NCBI GenBank assembly: GCA_029582165.1
Contig: CM055887.1
Span: 12,327,190 to 12,391,189 of the forward strand
Direction of reading: 5' to 3'
DNA: 64,000 nucleotides
DNA from: Portulaca oleracea
Taxonomy: Eukaryota; Streptophyta; Magnoliopsida; Caryophyllales; Portulacaceae
Positions within the stretch are counted from its first letter, which is position 1; every line of letters begins with the position of its first letter. Positions 22,934 to 33,724 of the stretch are shown here, piece by piece. The notes beneath the pieces are model-generated. The model did not search any database. It was not told the DNA's origin and saw nothing but the letters and a program-made list of their open reading frames with translations. The position numbers were made by a program, and so were the translations under genes.

Positions 22934-24810
22934 TGTAGGACCCCAAAAAATCCCCGTCCCTAGAATAGTTTCAAACGTGCTACTTATGATCGGGAGCCGA
23001 CTAAGATTGCTTAATCCTTAAATAAGGAAATTTTTATTTTATAAAAAATTTCGAGAGAAGAGACTTTTATTCGTTTACAGACCCATTTTTATTATTAACA
23101 TACCCGAAGTTAAAAAAAATATTTTATTAATGACTTAATACCGACCCATTTCCAAATTCGGGCTGGAGAGAAAGCACATGGGCTGCCAGAGAGCGCCACA
23201 GGCCGCAGGGCCTATGACAGCACCACGGCTGGGCCTGTGCCTCCTCGGCCCAGCGAAAAATGGGTAGAAATTAGCATAGTCCACAGGGCCTATGCTGATT
23301 TCCACACCCTTTTCTCTTGGGCTAGCCTCGGATTTGTACACATAGAAGTATTAAATCATTTATAAGTATTTTAATGTAACAACGTGTATTTTTGATAATT
23401 AAAAAGGTTATAAAGAAGACTCGCCGACCGATTTAAAGAAATCGACAAACCCAAAAATAAAAAATAACTCCGATCTACGAACCCGAATTCCAAATCCGGG
23501 GGCAATGTTACGAATTAGAGAATTAAAGAATTCTCGAATCCGCCTGTTTGAAAACAGACTCTACTAGAATCGAACTTGAAATGAAATGGGCGGGGAGAAA
23601 TTTAATTAATTTTACAAAATTATATTCCGAACATGCAAGTATTAAAATATGATGTTTTTTTTACATGACGATGTACAAGTAAGATGATTCAAGAATAAAT
23701 TACATAATACAAACACAAGAGTGTACAAACCTCACTTTAAGACTTAGGGACGAAAGGAAGATTGATTTCCTAGCTTGAATGCTTGGACTTGGCGTCGGTT
23801 TAGAATATTGGATGAAAGGATGAGTGTTTGAGAGTGGCTAGAAGTGCGGTGTATGGATAGTAGGACAGTGGTAGTGATGATGATTATGGGATAGAATTTG
23901 AGAGGGAGTAGGTAATAGTAGATAATGGAGAGTTGATGATAATAGTTGATGGTGATTGTTGATCAAATGAGTGAAGGGATGAGGGGGTATTTATAGGTGA
24001 GGTGAGGGGATGAGGATGGAAGGAGGGGGGAGGCATGATCCATGGATCATGCCTCTCAAAGCAGAATCGTAGGCCATAGGGCCTACGATATGGTCAATCG
24101 GTCAAAGTCAACAAGCAGTGATCACGGGATTGCGGAGGGAAAAGATTGGCGCGCAAAACAAAATTAATCTCGCATAGGCCCTGCGGCTTATGGAAGAAGA
24201 AGACGCGAATCGGTGATGTGGCGAGCTAAATCGGGCTTCTTCCTTCAGCGTAGGCCCTGCGGCCTACGTGACCTTTTCTAGGTCGGGTCGATGACATGGC
24301 CAACAAAGGCGGGCCCTTTCTCTTAGCGTAGGCCATGCTGCCTACATGAGTTAGCGTAGGCCTTGCGGCCTACGTGAGTTGTTATGGGCCAGATTGCGTA
24401 CTGGGTCTGGTTTCTAGGCCTAGAAGCTGGTGTACGGCCTATGTATCTGCCTAGTCCAATTTCAAACGACCATAATTCCTTCATCCGGACTCCCATTGAG
24501 GAGATTCAAAAGGCATTGGAAAACTTATGACGTGTACTTTACTCTCACCAAAATAAAAAGGGCCAATGAGACTTGTAGAAAAAATGGGATTCGAAATGGT
24601 GATCGCAAGTATGTAGAAAGGGCGAAAAATGAAGGTTTTTTGTAGTGGGTTGACTCGGTGGCTTTTGATTGAGGAAGGCCTAATGGCCTAACGAGTTCTT
24701 CTGGGCCTTTGCTTCCTTGGGGCCTCTTCTTGGTGTTGGCCAAGGCCCATGGGTCTTGGTGGACTGTTTTGGGTCCGATTCCTCCGTCGGTACAAAGCCC
24801 GGTGTCTACA
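22934..24810 (-). mobile_element. gypsy-like solo LTR III (1877 bp)
   Basis: The ends are TGTAGGACCCC and CGGTGTCTACA, flanked by a perfect 5-bp duplication ATATT (22929-22933 and 24811-24815) inside the copia 3' LTR. On the minus strand a TATA-like CTATAAATACC lies near 23990. The LTR holds at least seven imperfect palindromes of the type GTAGGCCNTGCGGCCTAC. No primer site or coding sequence; frames of 60-104 codons here are not genes. Confidence 0.85.
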
Positions 24811-24815
24811 ATATT

Positions 24816-25024
24816 ATACCAGTTTCTCCTTATTATCAATCAAGTCAGATAGAGAGAAAGCATGAATCTTGTAACTTGTAATCCTCAAATTTCTAGTGCA
24901 TCGATTCCGCGGTTTTTTCCCGCTTTGGGTTTTTCGACGTTAAAGTTCTAGCGTCCTTTTTTGATCTCTTTTCCGATCTTATCTTTACTGTTTGTGGTTG
25001 TTTGAGTACTCTACGATCCTTTGG
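24816..25024 (+). repeat. copia 3' LTR, right piece
   Basis: Continues the 3' LTR after solo LTR III, matching 18334-18525 of the 5' LTR (CCAGTTTCTCCTTATTATC, CATCGATTCCGCGG, GTTTGAGTACTCT). It is followed by CAAGG, the target duplication. Confidence 0.75.
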
Positions 25025-25029
25025 CAAGG

Positions 25030-25407
25030 CTGACTGAGAGAGTCAAAAGAAATCTTTCAAACTAGAAAAGGGTTGACACAATTCGTGCTGAAAGTGTCAC
25101 GAGTCGTATCACTACCTAGAGAAACTAAAAGAGGAGTTATGGAAGACATAAACCTTGTCCATGTTGACATAGGTCGTGTCCTTGGTGACACGAGCCTTGT
25201 TTACGAAACACAGACCATTTCAGGCTCTAGCTTTCTTCATTAGGTTTTCCTGATTTTATCCCCTAAATAACTTCATGTGGGGATTATTATGGAGCTAATT
25301 TTTGAATGATTTCTTCAATCAATAATAATCGTTTATCCAAGCCATGATTCCATGGACAATTCCCTAGGATTAAGCCCTTTAATAGGAAGGATTTGATGCT
25401 CCTAAGT
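25030..25407 (+). repeat. LTR-like fragment of unknown family
   Basis: Contains alternating GTGTCACGAGTCGT / GGTCGTGTCC / GGTGACACGAGCC motifs and then an AT-rich part, like the LTRs in 6546-7790. No ends or TSD are visible. It is bounded by the copia TSD at the left and the next LTR at the right. Confidence 0.35.
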
Positions 25408-26401
25408 TGGAGAGTTTGGTGATAGGCAAATGCTTGAGTATTTGATGAACACTTGATGAACCAACAAAAAAAAATGGCCGAATACATCAAGAACACAAGG
25501 ATATTGACTTGGATTATAGGAAAACTCCACCAACCAAGAATTAAATTTGACTCAACGGATTAATCCACCAACCAAAGTAACAAACCCACCAAGATTAGAT
25601 AAGGATAAACACCACTAATCGCTAAAGGATTTGGCTTAAACACACTGGCATTAACAATGGATAAAGTAGTTTAAGACTTGAGAGAAATGAGAGCATAAAG
25701 CTTTCAAAGTTTTCATTTCATAATCCATAATCAAAGTTCTCTATTACGAGTGAGCTTCTTGGCCCCTATATGCACATCCAAGGCTCCTCAGTGGCTGCCA
25801 TACATGACTCAGAAGGGGAAAATATGAATACAAAGACAACTTACTAAAAATGGAAAGATTACACTACAAAATGACACCTTAGCTTGATATATTCGACACT
25901 TGACACCTCAATGAGGCTCTTCTCCAAGTTACCACAATGGTTTGGAACAATAAATCATGGCTTGAAACTTCATATTGATGGCTCAACAAGGTAGCAAATA
26001 GCTAGAATTGAACTCCATGATTGCAAACAATGTTAAGAAATGGTCAAAAGAATTGTGTCCAACTTCTTGCTGGTTAATAGGGGTCCATGGGGGTGGTAAG
26101 TCTCAAACTTTACCAGCGCGGAGATCAATTTTTTTTTGAACCAATTTAGGCTCAAGAATCATCCAAGAAGCTTTTGTATTGATCAAGTTATGATCAAAAC
26201 AAAATTGCACTACTATTGTACACACGCTTGCTGACAATTTGAAACAAAACTCCAACTTTAGGCACTTAATGATCTCCTTCGGTCTTTTAACCACCACCAT
26301 TGGAAAGCTAACATTTCAAAATAGTAAAATAAGTCATGATAAATAGAGAAAGCTAACATTCCAAAATGGTTATATGTTACTTTTCCCAAAATGGTTATAT
26401 A

Positions 26402-26568
26402 CACTAAACCCTAAACCTTCACCCTAAACCCTAAACCATGAACCCTGAACCCTAAACCTTAAACCATAAATCCCTAAATCCTGAACCCTAAACATTGAAC
26501 CCTAAACTCTAAACCCAAAAACCTAAACCTTATACCCGAAAACCTAAAACCTAAACCCCAAACCCTCT
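26402..26568. repeat. degenerate telomere-like CCCTAAA array inside LTR A
   Basis: About 165 bases of CCCTAAA-type units, many exact and others changed to CCCTGAA, CCTTAAA, CCATAAA or CCAAAA. The plant telomere repeat on this strand is CCCTAAA. The corresponding place in LTR B (about 29610-29680) has unrelated AT-rich sequence, so this is an insertion or local expansion in one LTR copy. Confidence 0.8.
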
Positions 26569-26703
26569 CTTGATCTTTTTCAAGCTCCTAATGTGCCTAC
26601 ATCCTAAAATGATCAAGAGTATCCCTTAGAAAGACTCATGGCAGCCTCAGTGAGTACCTAATGCATAATTCCCAAGGTCCGTGATCCCATTGGAAGTGAA
26701 TAC

Positions 26704-27405
26704 TGTTTGGGAGATCTAAGACGGGAGCCTACTTCAACCAAGGCCCATGGTACACAAGTTAAGTGAGGTTCTATCTTCAAACCAATTGATGTTAAGAGGA
26801 GTAGCCCACTTGACTTATATACCATGTCCTTTCCTTTTGCTTTTCTAATGTGGGACATTTTTACTCATGGGTGAATCCCAACTATCTCCCCCTGCACACA
26901 TGAGTCTCTCCCCCTTGATCGGAAGCCTCTTTTGCCAAGCTTTCAAGACACCATCAAGAGCCCATCATAGCCGCACCTTACTCTAAAGAGTCGCACCCTA
27001 CTCCACCTGAGTCTCATGCCACCACTTTGCCTTAAGATTCCTAGCCGCACCTTACTCCACAGAGTCGTATCCTACTCCATCTGAGTCCCATGCCACCACT
27101 CTGTGCCTTTAAGAGACCCAGCCACGCGCGCGCTATGGTCCATGCTCTTGTCCATGGTGATTTTTTATGAGACTACCTTCTCGCACCTTGCGCCCAATCG
27201 AACGAACCATCAGCTCTGATACCACTTGTTGGGGAGATCCAAGGTTGGAGCCCACTTCAATAAGGCCCATGGTACACAAGTTAAATGGGCTTCCATCTTA
27301 AAACTAATTGGTATTAAAAAGAGTAGCTCACTTGACTTATATACCATGTCCTTTCCCTTTGCTTTTCCGATGTGGGACATTTCTACTCATGCGTGAATCC
27401 CAACA
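26704..27405 (-). mobile_element. TRIM element (about 702 bp) inserted in LTR A
   Basis: Two direct LTRs of about 179 bp (26704-26882 and 27227-27405) begin TGTTTGGGAGATC / TGTTGGGGAGATC and end GTGAATCCCAAC(A). Next to the right LTR is a tRNA-Met primer site on the minus strand (GCTCTGATACCA, 27213-27224). Next to the left LTR is a polypurine tract (minus strand GCAGGGGGAGATAG). The 344-bp interior has no coding capacity and holds a 74-bp tandem duplication at 26969-27118. The flanks AATAC and AATGT are a decayed TSD; LTR B shows the uninterrupted site GTGAATACATCTG. Confidence 0.85.
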
Positions 27406-27565
27406 AATGTCTCTCCTCATGATAATAAAAATTCCCGTTCAAGGTCTCGGGTCCACCTTAAAATGGACACTACAACTAGACTTCTCGAATTGGGGAAAAA
27501 GAGAGGCCCTAAGGGTGTTTGGAACCATAGGCGTATAAAAAGTAATCATACCCCAAATTGGTCCA

Positions 27566-28644
27566 AACTCCCCTTCTTAGAAAAGATTTTCCCTCAGCTC
27601 TTGGAGGATAAAATTTAAGCACACTCCATGACGCGGAAACCTAAAATAGGGATCCTCCAATAACCCGAGCATGACTGCACTATCAACACCACTCCATAGG
27701 AAATCAGATAAGGGACCCAACAAGCACCAAACCCAACAAAGTGTGCATTGTTCATGATATAGATATCGGTATGAGGCTCGTTGCATAGAGGTAAGGGACA
27801 AGAGAGAGAATTGGAAAACTTTGTGGTGTTTGGGAATGTTTATTCTCACTAGGCTCGCTGCAAGGTAAAGACAAAGCCACGAGTTACTTGTCCTTACCAA
27901 GGGTGCACCTTTTGGTTACCTCACTCTCCTCATAGAGATTATCTAAAGTGTCCTTGACTTGAATAGTGAGGGAGTCACCTCCTAGGTTGCTTGGCTCCTC
28001 AATATATGGCATTGAGAGTATCAATGGAGCTCCTTCTCGATTTTCTTTATCGTAGCTAAGAGGAAGATCAAAGTTAATCTTCTCAGCGTCATCTTGGCAT
28101 AGAACTCCGTTAAGTTCATCACGACTCTCATGAAGTTCAAGAGGCTTCTGTTCATCGCGCAAAAGAATGATTTCTTCAACACTTTAACTTCCTCCTTCAT
28201 CAACATTTGAACTCTCTTCTTCTCAACTTATTCAATGGACTTGAAAAATCTTGAAAGACTTAGAGACTAGAAATATAACCTCTTCTTTTTCCTCCTAACA
28301 ACTTTAGGATCATAGAAATTATCTTATGACGGCCTATCTCTCCTTGTTCTTGGTCTAACTTGCTCATTGAGTAGGGCTTGATATTGCGCAAGTTGGTGAG
28401 TCATATAATCAATAGTGCCTTGAGATGAAGTGACTTTTGTTTCCAACTTATCCATGGTAAGGAACAGTATATGTCTGGGAAATATTTGTGGAGATTAAGG
28501 TCTTCTGTGGTTGGTTTTGTGTTTGGATTAAGGGGGTTTTTTTTTGTGTTGTTGGGTATATGAATGGTTTTATGAGAGAAAATGGAGAGAAAAAAATGGT
28601 AGAAAATTAACAAAAAGATAACAAAACTTAAGCACACTAACCTT
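27566..28644 (-). mobile_element. internal region 1 of a non-autonomous gypsy-type element
   Basis: Lies between LTR A and LTR B with a polypurine tract at the left and a primer site at the right. On the minus strand a gag-like start MDKLETKVTSSQGTIDYMT begins at 28455. Downstream are short broken frames, including one of 92 codons (27884-28162) that is acidic and matches no family recognised here. There is no sign of protease, reverse transcriptase or integrase in about 1.08 kb, so the family depends on a helper. Confidence 0.6.
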
Positions 28645-28659
28645 GGCTCTGATACCAAA
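28645..28659 (-). other. primer-binding site next to LTR B
   Basis: The minus strand reads TTTGGTATCAGAGCC, an initiator tRNA-Met site, immediately after the LTR end CTCTCCA. Confidence 0.85.
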
Positions 28660-29969
28660 TGGAGAGTTTGGTGATGGGTAAATGCTTGAGTTTTTTTATA
28701 AACACTTGATGAACCAACAAAGAGATGACCAAATGCTTCAAGAACATAAGGATATTGACTTGGTTTAAAGGAAAACTCCACCAACCAAGAACTAACTTAG
28801 GATTAAAGGATTAATCCACTAACTAAAGAAATAAACCCACCAAGATTAGATAAAGATAAATATCACTAATCTCTAAAGCATTTAGCATAAACACATCAGT
28901 ATTAACAATGGATAAAGTAGTTTAAGACTTGAGAGAAATTAGAGAACAACAAAGTTTTCATTCCACAATCCAGAATCAAAGTTCCCTATTACAAATGAGC
29001 TTCTTGGCCCCTATATGTATGTCCAAGGCTCCTCAGTGGCTGCCATACATGACTCAAGGGGGAAATATGAACACAAAGAGAACTTGCTAAAAATGGAAAT
29101 GTTACACTACAAAATGACACCTTAACTTGATGTATTCAACACTTGAAACCTCAATGAGCCTTTTCCCCAAGTAACCACAATGGTATACAATAATAAATCA
29201 TGGCTTGACACTTCACATGGATGTCTCAACAAGGTAGAAAATGGCTAGAACTCCATGATTGCAAACAATGTCAAGAACTGGTGAAAAGAATTATTTCCAA
29301 CGTCTGGTTGGTTAATAGGGATCCAAGGGGGTGCTTACTCTCAAACTTTACCAGCATAAAGATCAATTTTTTTGGAACCAATTCAGGCTAAAAAATCATC
29401 CAAGAAAATTTTGTATTGGTCAAGTTATGATTAAAACAAAATTGCATTGTTATTGTACAAACGCTTGCTGACTAATTGAAACAAAACTCCAACTTGAGGC
29501 AATTAACGATATCCTTTGGTCTTCTAACCAACACCATTGGAAAGGTAACGTTCCAAAATGGTAATATGAGTCATGATAAGTGGAGAGAACACACATGATC
29601 ATTATGGATATTAGCCCGAAATTAGACTAAAAACCGAATGTTATTTTTCCCAAATTGCATTAAGCAACTCTTGGTCTTATTCAACATCCTAATGCACCTA
29701 GCTCCTAAAATGATCATAATGCATCAAGAGTACCCCTTAGAAGGACTCGTGATAGCCTCAATGAGGACCAAATGCATCATTCCCAAGGTCCAGGATCCCA
29801 TTTGATGTGAATACATCTGCTTATGATAATTAAAATACCCCTTCAAGGTTTCGAGTCAACCTTGGAATTGACACCACAACCAGGCTTCTCGAGTTGGGGA
29901 AAAAGGGAGGCCCGAAGGGAGTTTGGAACCATAGGCCTATGGAAATTAATCTCATCTTAAAACGGTCTA
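28660..29969 (-). repeat. gypsy-type LTR B (1310 bp)
   Basis: Starts TGGAGAGTTTGGTGATGG and ends AACGGTCTA before the polypurine tract AAGGGGAG (minus strand). It aligns with LTR A and with the first 940 bases of LTR C. It serves both as the 5' LTR of internal region 1 and as the 3' LTR of internal region 2. Confidence 0.75.
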
Positions 29970-30491
29970 AACTCCCCTTCATCGGGCAAAAGAATGATTT
30001 CATCAACACTTGAACTTCCTTCCTCCTCAACTTTTGAACTTCTCTCATCTTTCTCAACTTCTTCAATGGACTTGAAATATCTTGAAAGAATTAGAGAGGA
30101 GAAATAAGACTTTTCCTTCTTCCTCCTACCAGATTTAAGATCTAGAAATCGGTATTTGGAGGCCTATCTCTCCTTGCTCTTGGCCTAGCTTGCTCATTGT
30201 GTAGGGCTTTAATTTGAGCAAGTTGGTCAGTCCTATAATCAAAAGTGTCTTGACATGAAGTGACTTTTGTTTCCAACTTATCCATGGTAAGGAACAGTAT
30301 GTGTCTGAGAAATATTTCTGGAGTTTAAGATCTTTTGTGGCTGGTTTTGTGTTTGGATTAAGGGGTTTTTTTTTTTGTTTTGTTGGGTATATGAATGGTT
30401 CTCTGAGAGAAAATGGAGAGAAAGAAGATGGTAGAAGATTGACAAAAAGATAACCAAACTCAAGCACACTACCCTTAGCACGGATACCAAA
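29970..30491 (-). mobile_element. internal region 2, shortened copy
   Basis: Homologous to the outer parts of internal region 1: the minus-strand gag-like start MDKLETKVTSCQDTFDYRTD near 30285 and a SFFCPMKGS-type block near 29990. It has lost roughly half the sequence on the polypurine-tract side. A mutated primer site (GATACCA preceded by CACG) is at 30477-30490. Confidence 0.6.
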
Positions 30492-31435
30492 TGGAGAGTT
30501 TGGTGATGGGCAAATGCTTGAGTTTTTTTTTTATTTTTTTTTTTATGAATACTTGATTAACCAACAAAAAGATATAAGTGATTCTTTAGGAACACAAGGA
30601 TATGAACTTGGCTTAAAGGAAAACTCCACCAACCAAGAACTAACTATGGCTTAAAGGATTAATCCACCAACCAAAGCAACAAACTCACCAAGATTAGATA
30701 AAGATAAGCACCACTAATCTCTAAAGAATTTGTCTTAAACACACCACCATTAACAATTGATAAAGTAGTTTAAGACTTGAGAGAAATAAGAGCATAAAGC
30801 TTTCAAACTTTTCATTCCATAATCCATAATCAACATTCTCTATTACAAATGAGCTTCTTTCCCCCTATATGCTCGTTTAAGGCTCCTCAATGGCTGCCAT
30901 ATATGACTCAAAAGGGAAAAATATGAATACAAAGACAACTTGCTTGTAATGGAAAGATTACACAACAAAATAACACCTTAACTTGATGTATTCCACACTT
31001 GACACCTCAATGAGCCTGTTCTCCAAGTTACCACAATGGTTTGAAACAATAAATCATGGCTTGACACCTCACATGGATGGCTCAAAAGGTAGCAGTAGCT
31101 AAAACTCCATGATTGTAAACAATGTCAAGAATTGGTCAAAAGAATTGTTTCCAACTTCTGGCTGGTTAATAGGGATCCATGAGGGTGCTAAGTATCAAAC
31201 TTTACTAGTAAAATCATTGTTTTTGAACCAATTTTGGCTCAAGAATCATCTTAGCAGCTTTTGTATTGATCAAGTTATGATCAAAACAAAATGGCACTAC
31301 TGCTGTGCAAACGCTTGCCAACCAGTTGAAACAAAACTCCAACTTGAGGCACTTAATGATATCTTTTGGTCTTCTAACCACCACCATTAGAAATCAAATA
31401 TTTCAAAATGGTAAGATTCGTCATGCTAATCACAG
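30492..31435 (-). repeat. gypsy-type LTR C, truncated
   Basis: Starts TGGAGAGTTTGGTGATGGG and follows LTR B to about CATGCTAATCACAGAGAG, where copia sequence takes over. About 370 bases of the LTR are missing. Short frames here are not genes. Confidence 0.7.
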
Positions 31436-31449
31436 AGAGCCAATGATGT

Positions 31450-32073
31450 TTGGTTCTTATACAGTGGTTGTTCCAATCACATGACTGGAACAAGGTCTTT
31501 TTAAAGGAGCTTGATGAGTCAAAAAAATCAATAGTGACTCTAGGAGACAACAAGGTTGTTCATGTTGGAAGAAGATGTATTGTAAGCATTACAACTGCTA
31601 AAAGTAATTGCAAGCGTTTGCATGATGTAATGCTTTGTTCCTAGTTTTTTTTTTCCCCTAATCTGCTTAGTGTTGGGCAGTTGATAGTGAGTGGATATTC
31701 TATTTTGTTTGAAAATGGTTACTGTGTTGTTAGAGACAAAACTTATTGCCAGATCATTGCTAAGGTCTCAATGACAAATAATAGAATGTTTCCACTTGAA
31801 GTCTCTATGGGTGCTAGGTGTGCTTTGGTTGCTAGTGCTGATGATGAGACTAAATTATGGCATTTTCATTATGGGAACTTGAATATTAATGGGCTGAAGT
31901 TATTGAGTAGAAAGAAGATGATTTTCGGGTTACCAAAGGTTGAAAGTATTAGTTTTTGTGAAAGTTGTGTTTATGGCAAACAAAGTCAAAAACGTTTTCC
32001 TGTGTGTAATGCTTGGAGGGCCTCTAAATGTCTTGAGTGTGCAGACAGATTTTTGTGGACCCATGAGGACTGA
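31450..32073 (+). pseudogene. copia protease and pre-integrase remnant
   Basis: A damaged protease region with ELDESKKSIVTLGDNKVVHV near 31505-31565. Then a second frame (31681-32073) with LWHFHYGNLNINGLKLLSRK, a pre-integrase zinc motif in which the second histidine block is HYGN instead of the usual HLN, and FCESCVYGKQSQKRFP. The frame passes out of integrase near 32040 by a frameshift. Confidence 0.7.
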
Positions 32074-32775
32074 ATCCTTTGGTGGAAGATGTTATTTTAT
32101 ATTGATCAATGATGATTATAGTCGTTTGAGCTGGGCTTATTTTTTGGAAAATAAGTCTGAAACTTTTGATAGGTGCGAGAAATTCAAAGCCCATGTAGAG
32201 AGCCAAAGCGCTCTTTTGATTTAAAGGTTATGAACTGACAGAGGGGGAGAGTTCACCTCAACTGAGTTCACTGCTTTTGTCAAGAAAGAGGAATTTGCAG
32301 GGAGCTAACAACACCGCATACACCTGGACAGAACAGTGTTATTGAGAGGAAGAACCAGACAGTTGTAGAAATTAAATGGCCATGAGTATGATGCAAGCTA
32401 AGGGTCTTCCTACTCATTTTTGGGCTAAAGCTGTAGTAATAACAATATACATTCTAAACATGACCCCTACAAAAGCAGTACGTGATCAAACATCCTATGA
32501 AGCATGGACAGGTAGAGGGCCAATGACGAGTCACTTAAAAGTACCCGGTTGTATAATGGATGCTTTTATCAAAACATATTCTCAGAAATTTGACAAAAAA
32601 GATATGAGAGATATATTTTTGTTGGATACTATTATGATTCCAAAGTATACTAAGCTATATAATCCTGTGAACAACAAGATAACCATAAGTAGGTATGTAG
32701 TTTTTGATGAAGCTATTACCAGGATTGGGGAGAAAATAAAGTGTAGGAAGACACTACAATGGAAATTCTTTTAGT
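32024..32775 (+). pseudogene. copia integrase remnant
   Basis: Integrase-core motifs in two frames: TDFCGPMRTESFGGRCYFIL then NDDYSRLSWAYFLENKSE (32050-32165), TDRGGEF near 32236, then GLPTHFWAKAVVITIYILNM from 32403. Stops interrupt the core near 32222 and 32310. The C-terminal part ends near 32774. Confidence 0.75.
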
Positions 32776-33044
32776 TGAAACGGAGGAGCAAGAATCACCA
32801 CCTGCATATTCACCAAACAGAAGCTCTTCACTAGCACCTTTTAAGGAGATTCCAACTACTCTATGCCCAAAACATCAGTGAGAAATAGGAGGCCAAATCC
32901 CAAATATGCTGATTATAATACAACCTGCACCTTTGCTTTATTTATTATAGATCCTCTTTGCTTTGAGGAAGCTATAAAGTAGCCGAAGTGGTACAAAACA
33001 ATGAAAGATGAGCTAGTATCCATTCAGAAAAAACCAAACATATA

Positions 33045-33720
33045 TAGGATTTGGTAGACCTTCGAGAAGGGAAGATTGCTATTGGTTTGAGGTGGGTGCA
33101 CCTCACTAAGTACAATGATGATGGAACGGTTCAAAAGTACAAGGCTCGATTGGTTGCAAAGGGCTATGCTCAACAACAAGGCGTCGACTTTGATGAGACC
33201 TTTCTCATCCGTGGCTCGCTTTGAAATTTAAGAATTTTTCTAGCCTTAGTTGCTTAATTTCAATGGCAATTTGATGTAAAGTCTACTTTTTAAATGAGGA
33301 ATTGAATGAGGAGGTATATGTAGTAGAACCTGAAGGGTTTATGATAAAAAAATGAGGAGAACAAAGTCTATAGGTTGAAAAAGGCTTTGTATGGTCTAAA
33401 ACAAGCTCCACATGTTTGGTATAGCAAGATTGACACTTTCTTTGCTGAAAATGATTTTAAGAGAAGTGCAATTGAGCCTACCCTTTATTTCAAGAAATAA
33501 CCTGATACTGATTTCTTGGTGGTTTGTTTTTATGTTGATGACATGATATACAAGGGATCTACAGAGTCTCTTGTTGATGAATTTATGTCATGCATGATGA
33601 AGACATTTGAGATGACAGATTTGGGATTGTTGCATATTTTCTTGGGCTTGAGGTCATACAAGGTACTGATAACATTTTTATCTCCCAACAAAAATATGCA
33701 ATTGACCTCCTAAAGAGACA
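33045..33720 (+). pseudogene. copia reverse transcriptase remnant
   Basis: RT motifs occur in order: YKARLVAKGYAQQQGVDFDE near 33140-33200, a QFDVKST block near 33270, [18 protein letters not shown] near 33382-33435, and the active site FYVDDMIY at about 33527-33550, here YVDDM with both aspartates kept. Several stops and frameshifts. Confidence 0.8.
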
Positions 33721-33724
33721 CAAC

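Larger units (their letters stand above)
17929..25024 (+). mobile_element. Ty1/copia retrotransposon with nested solo LTRs
   Basis: The element is flanked by a direct repeat CAAGG (17924-17928 and 25025-25029). It has a 5' LTR (17929-18536), tRNA-Met primer site, gag, protease and integrase remnants in order, and a split 3' LTR. RT and RNase H are missing. Three LTRs of another family are inside: 19039-20009 and 22934-24810 with their own 5-bp TSDs, and a truncated one at 22005 to about 22750. The last 12-18 bases of the two copia LTRs differ more than the rest, so the right edge rests mainly on the CAAGG match. Confidence 0.75.
25408..27565 (-). repeat. gypsy-type LTR A, enlarged by a TRIM and a telomere-like array
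   Basis: Starts TGGAGAGTTTGGTGAT and ends GGTCCA before a polypurine tract (minus strand AAGGGGAGT). It aligns with LTR B (28660-29969) throughout, except for a degenerate CCCTAAA array (26402-26568) and a TRIM (26704-27405). As the LTR nearest the polypurine tract of the internal region at 27566-28644 it is a 3' LTR on the minus strand. Confidence 0.75.

Noticed and set aside
26402..26568. True telomere or chromosome end
   Set aside because: The array is short, degenerate and inside an LTR that continues on both sides.
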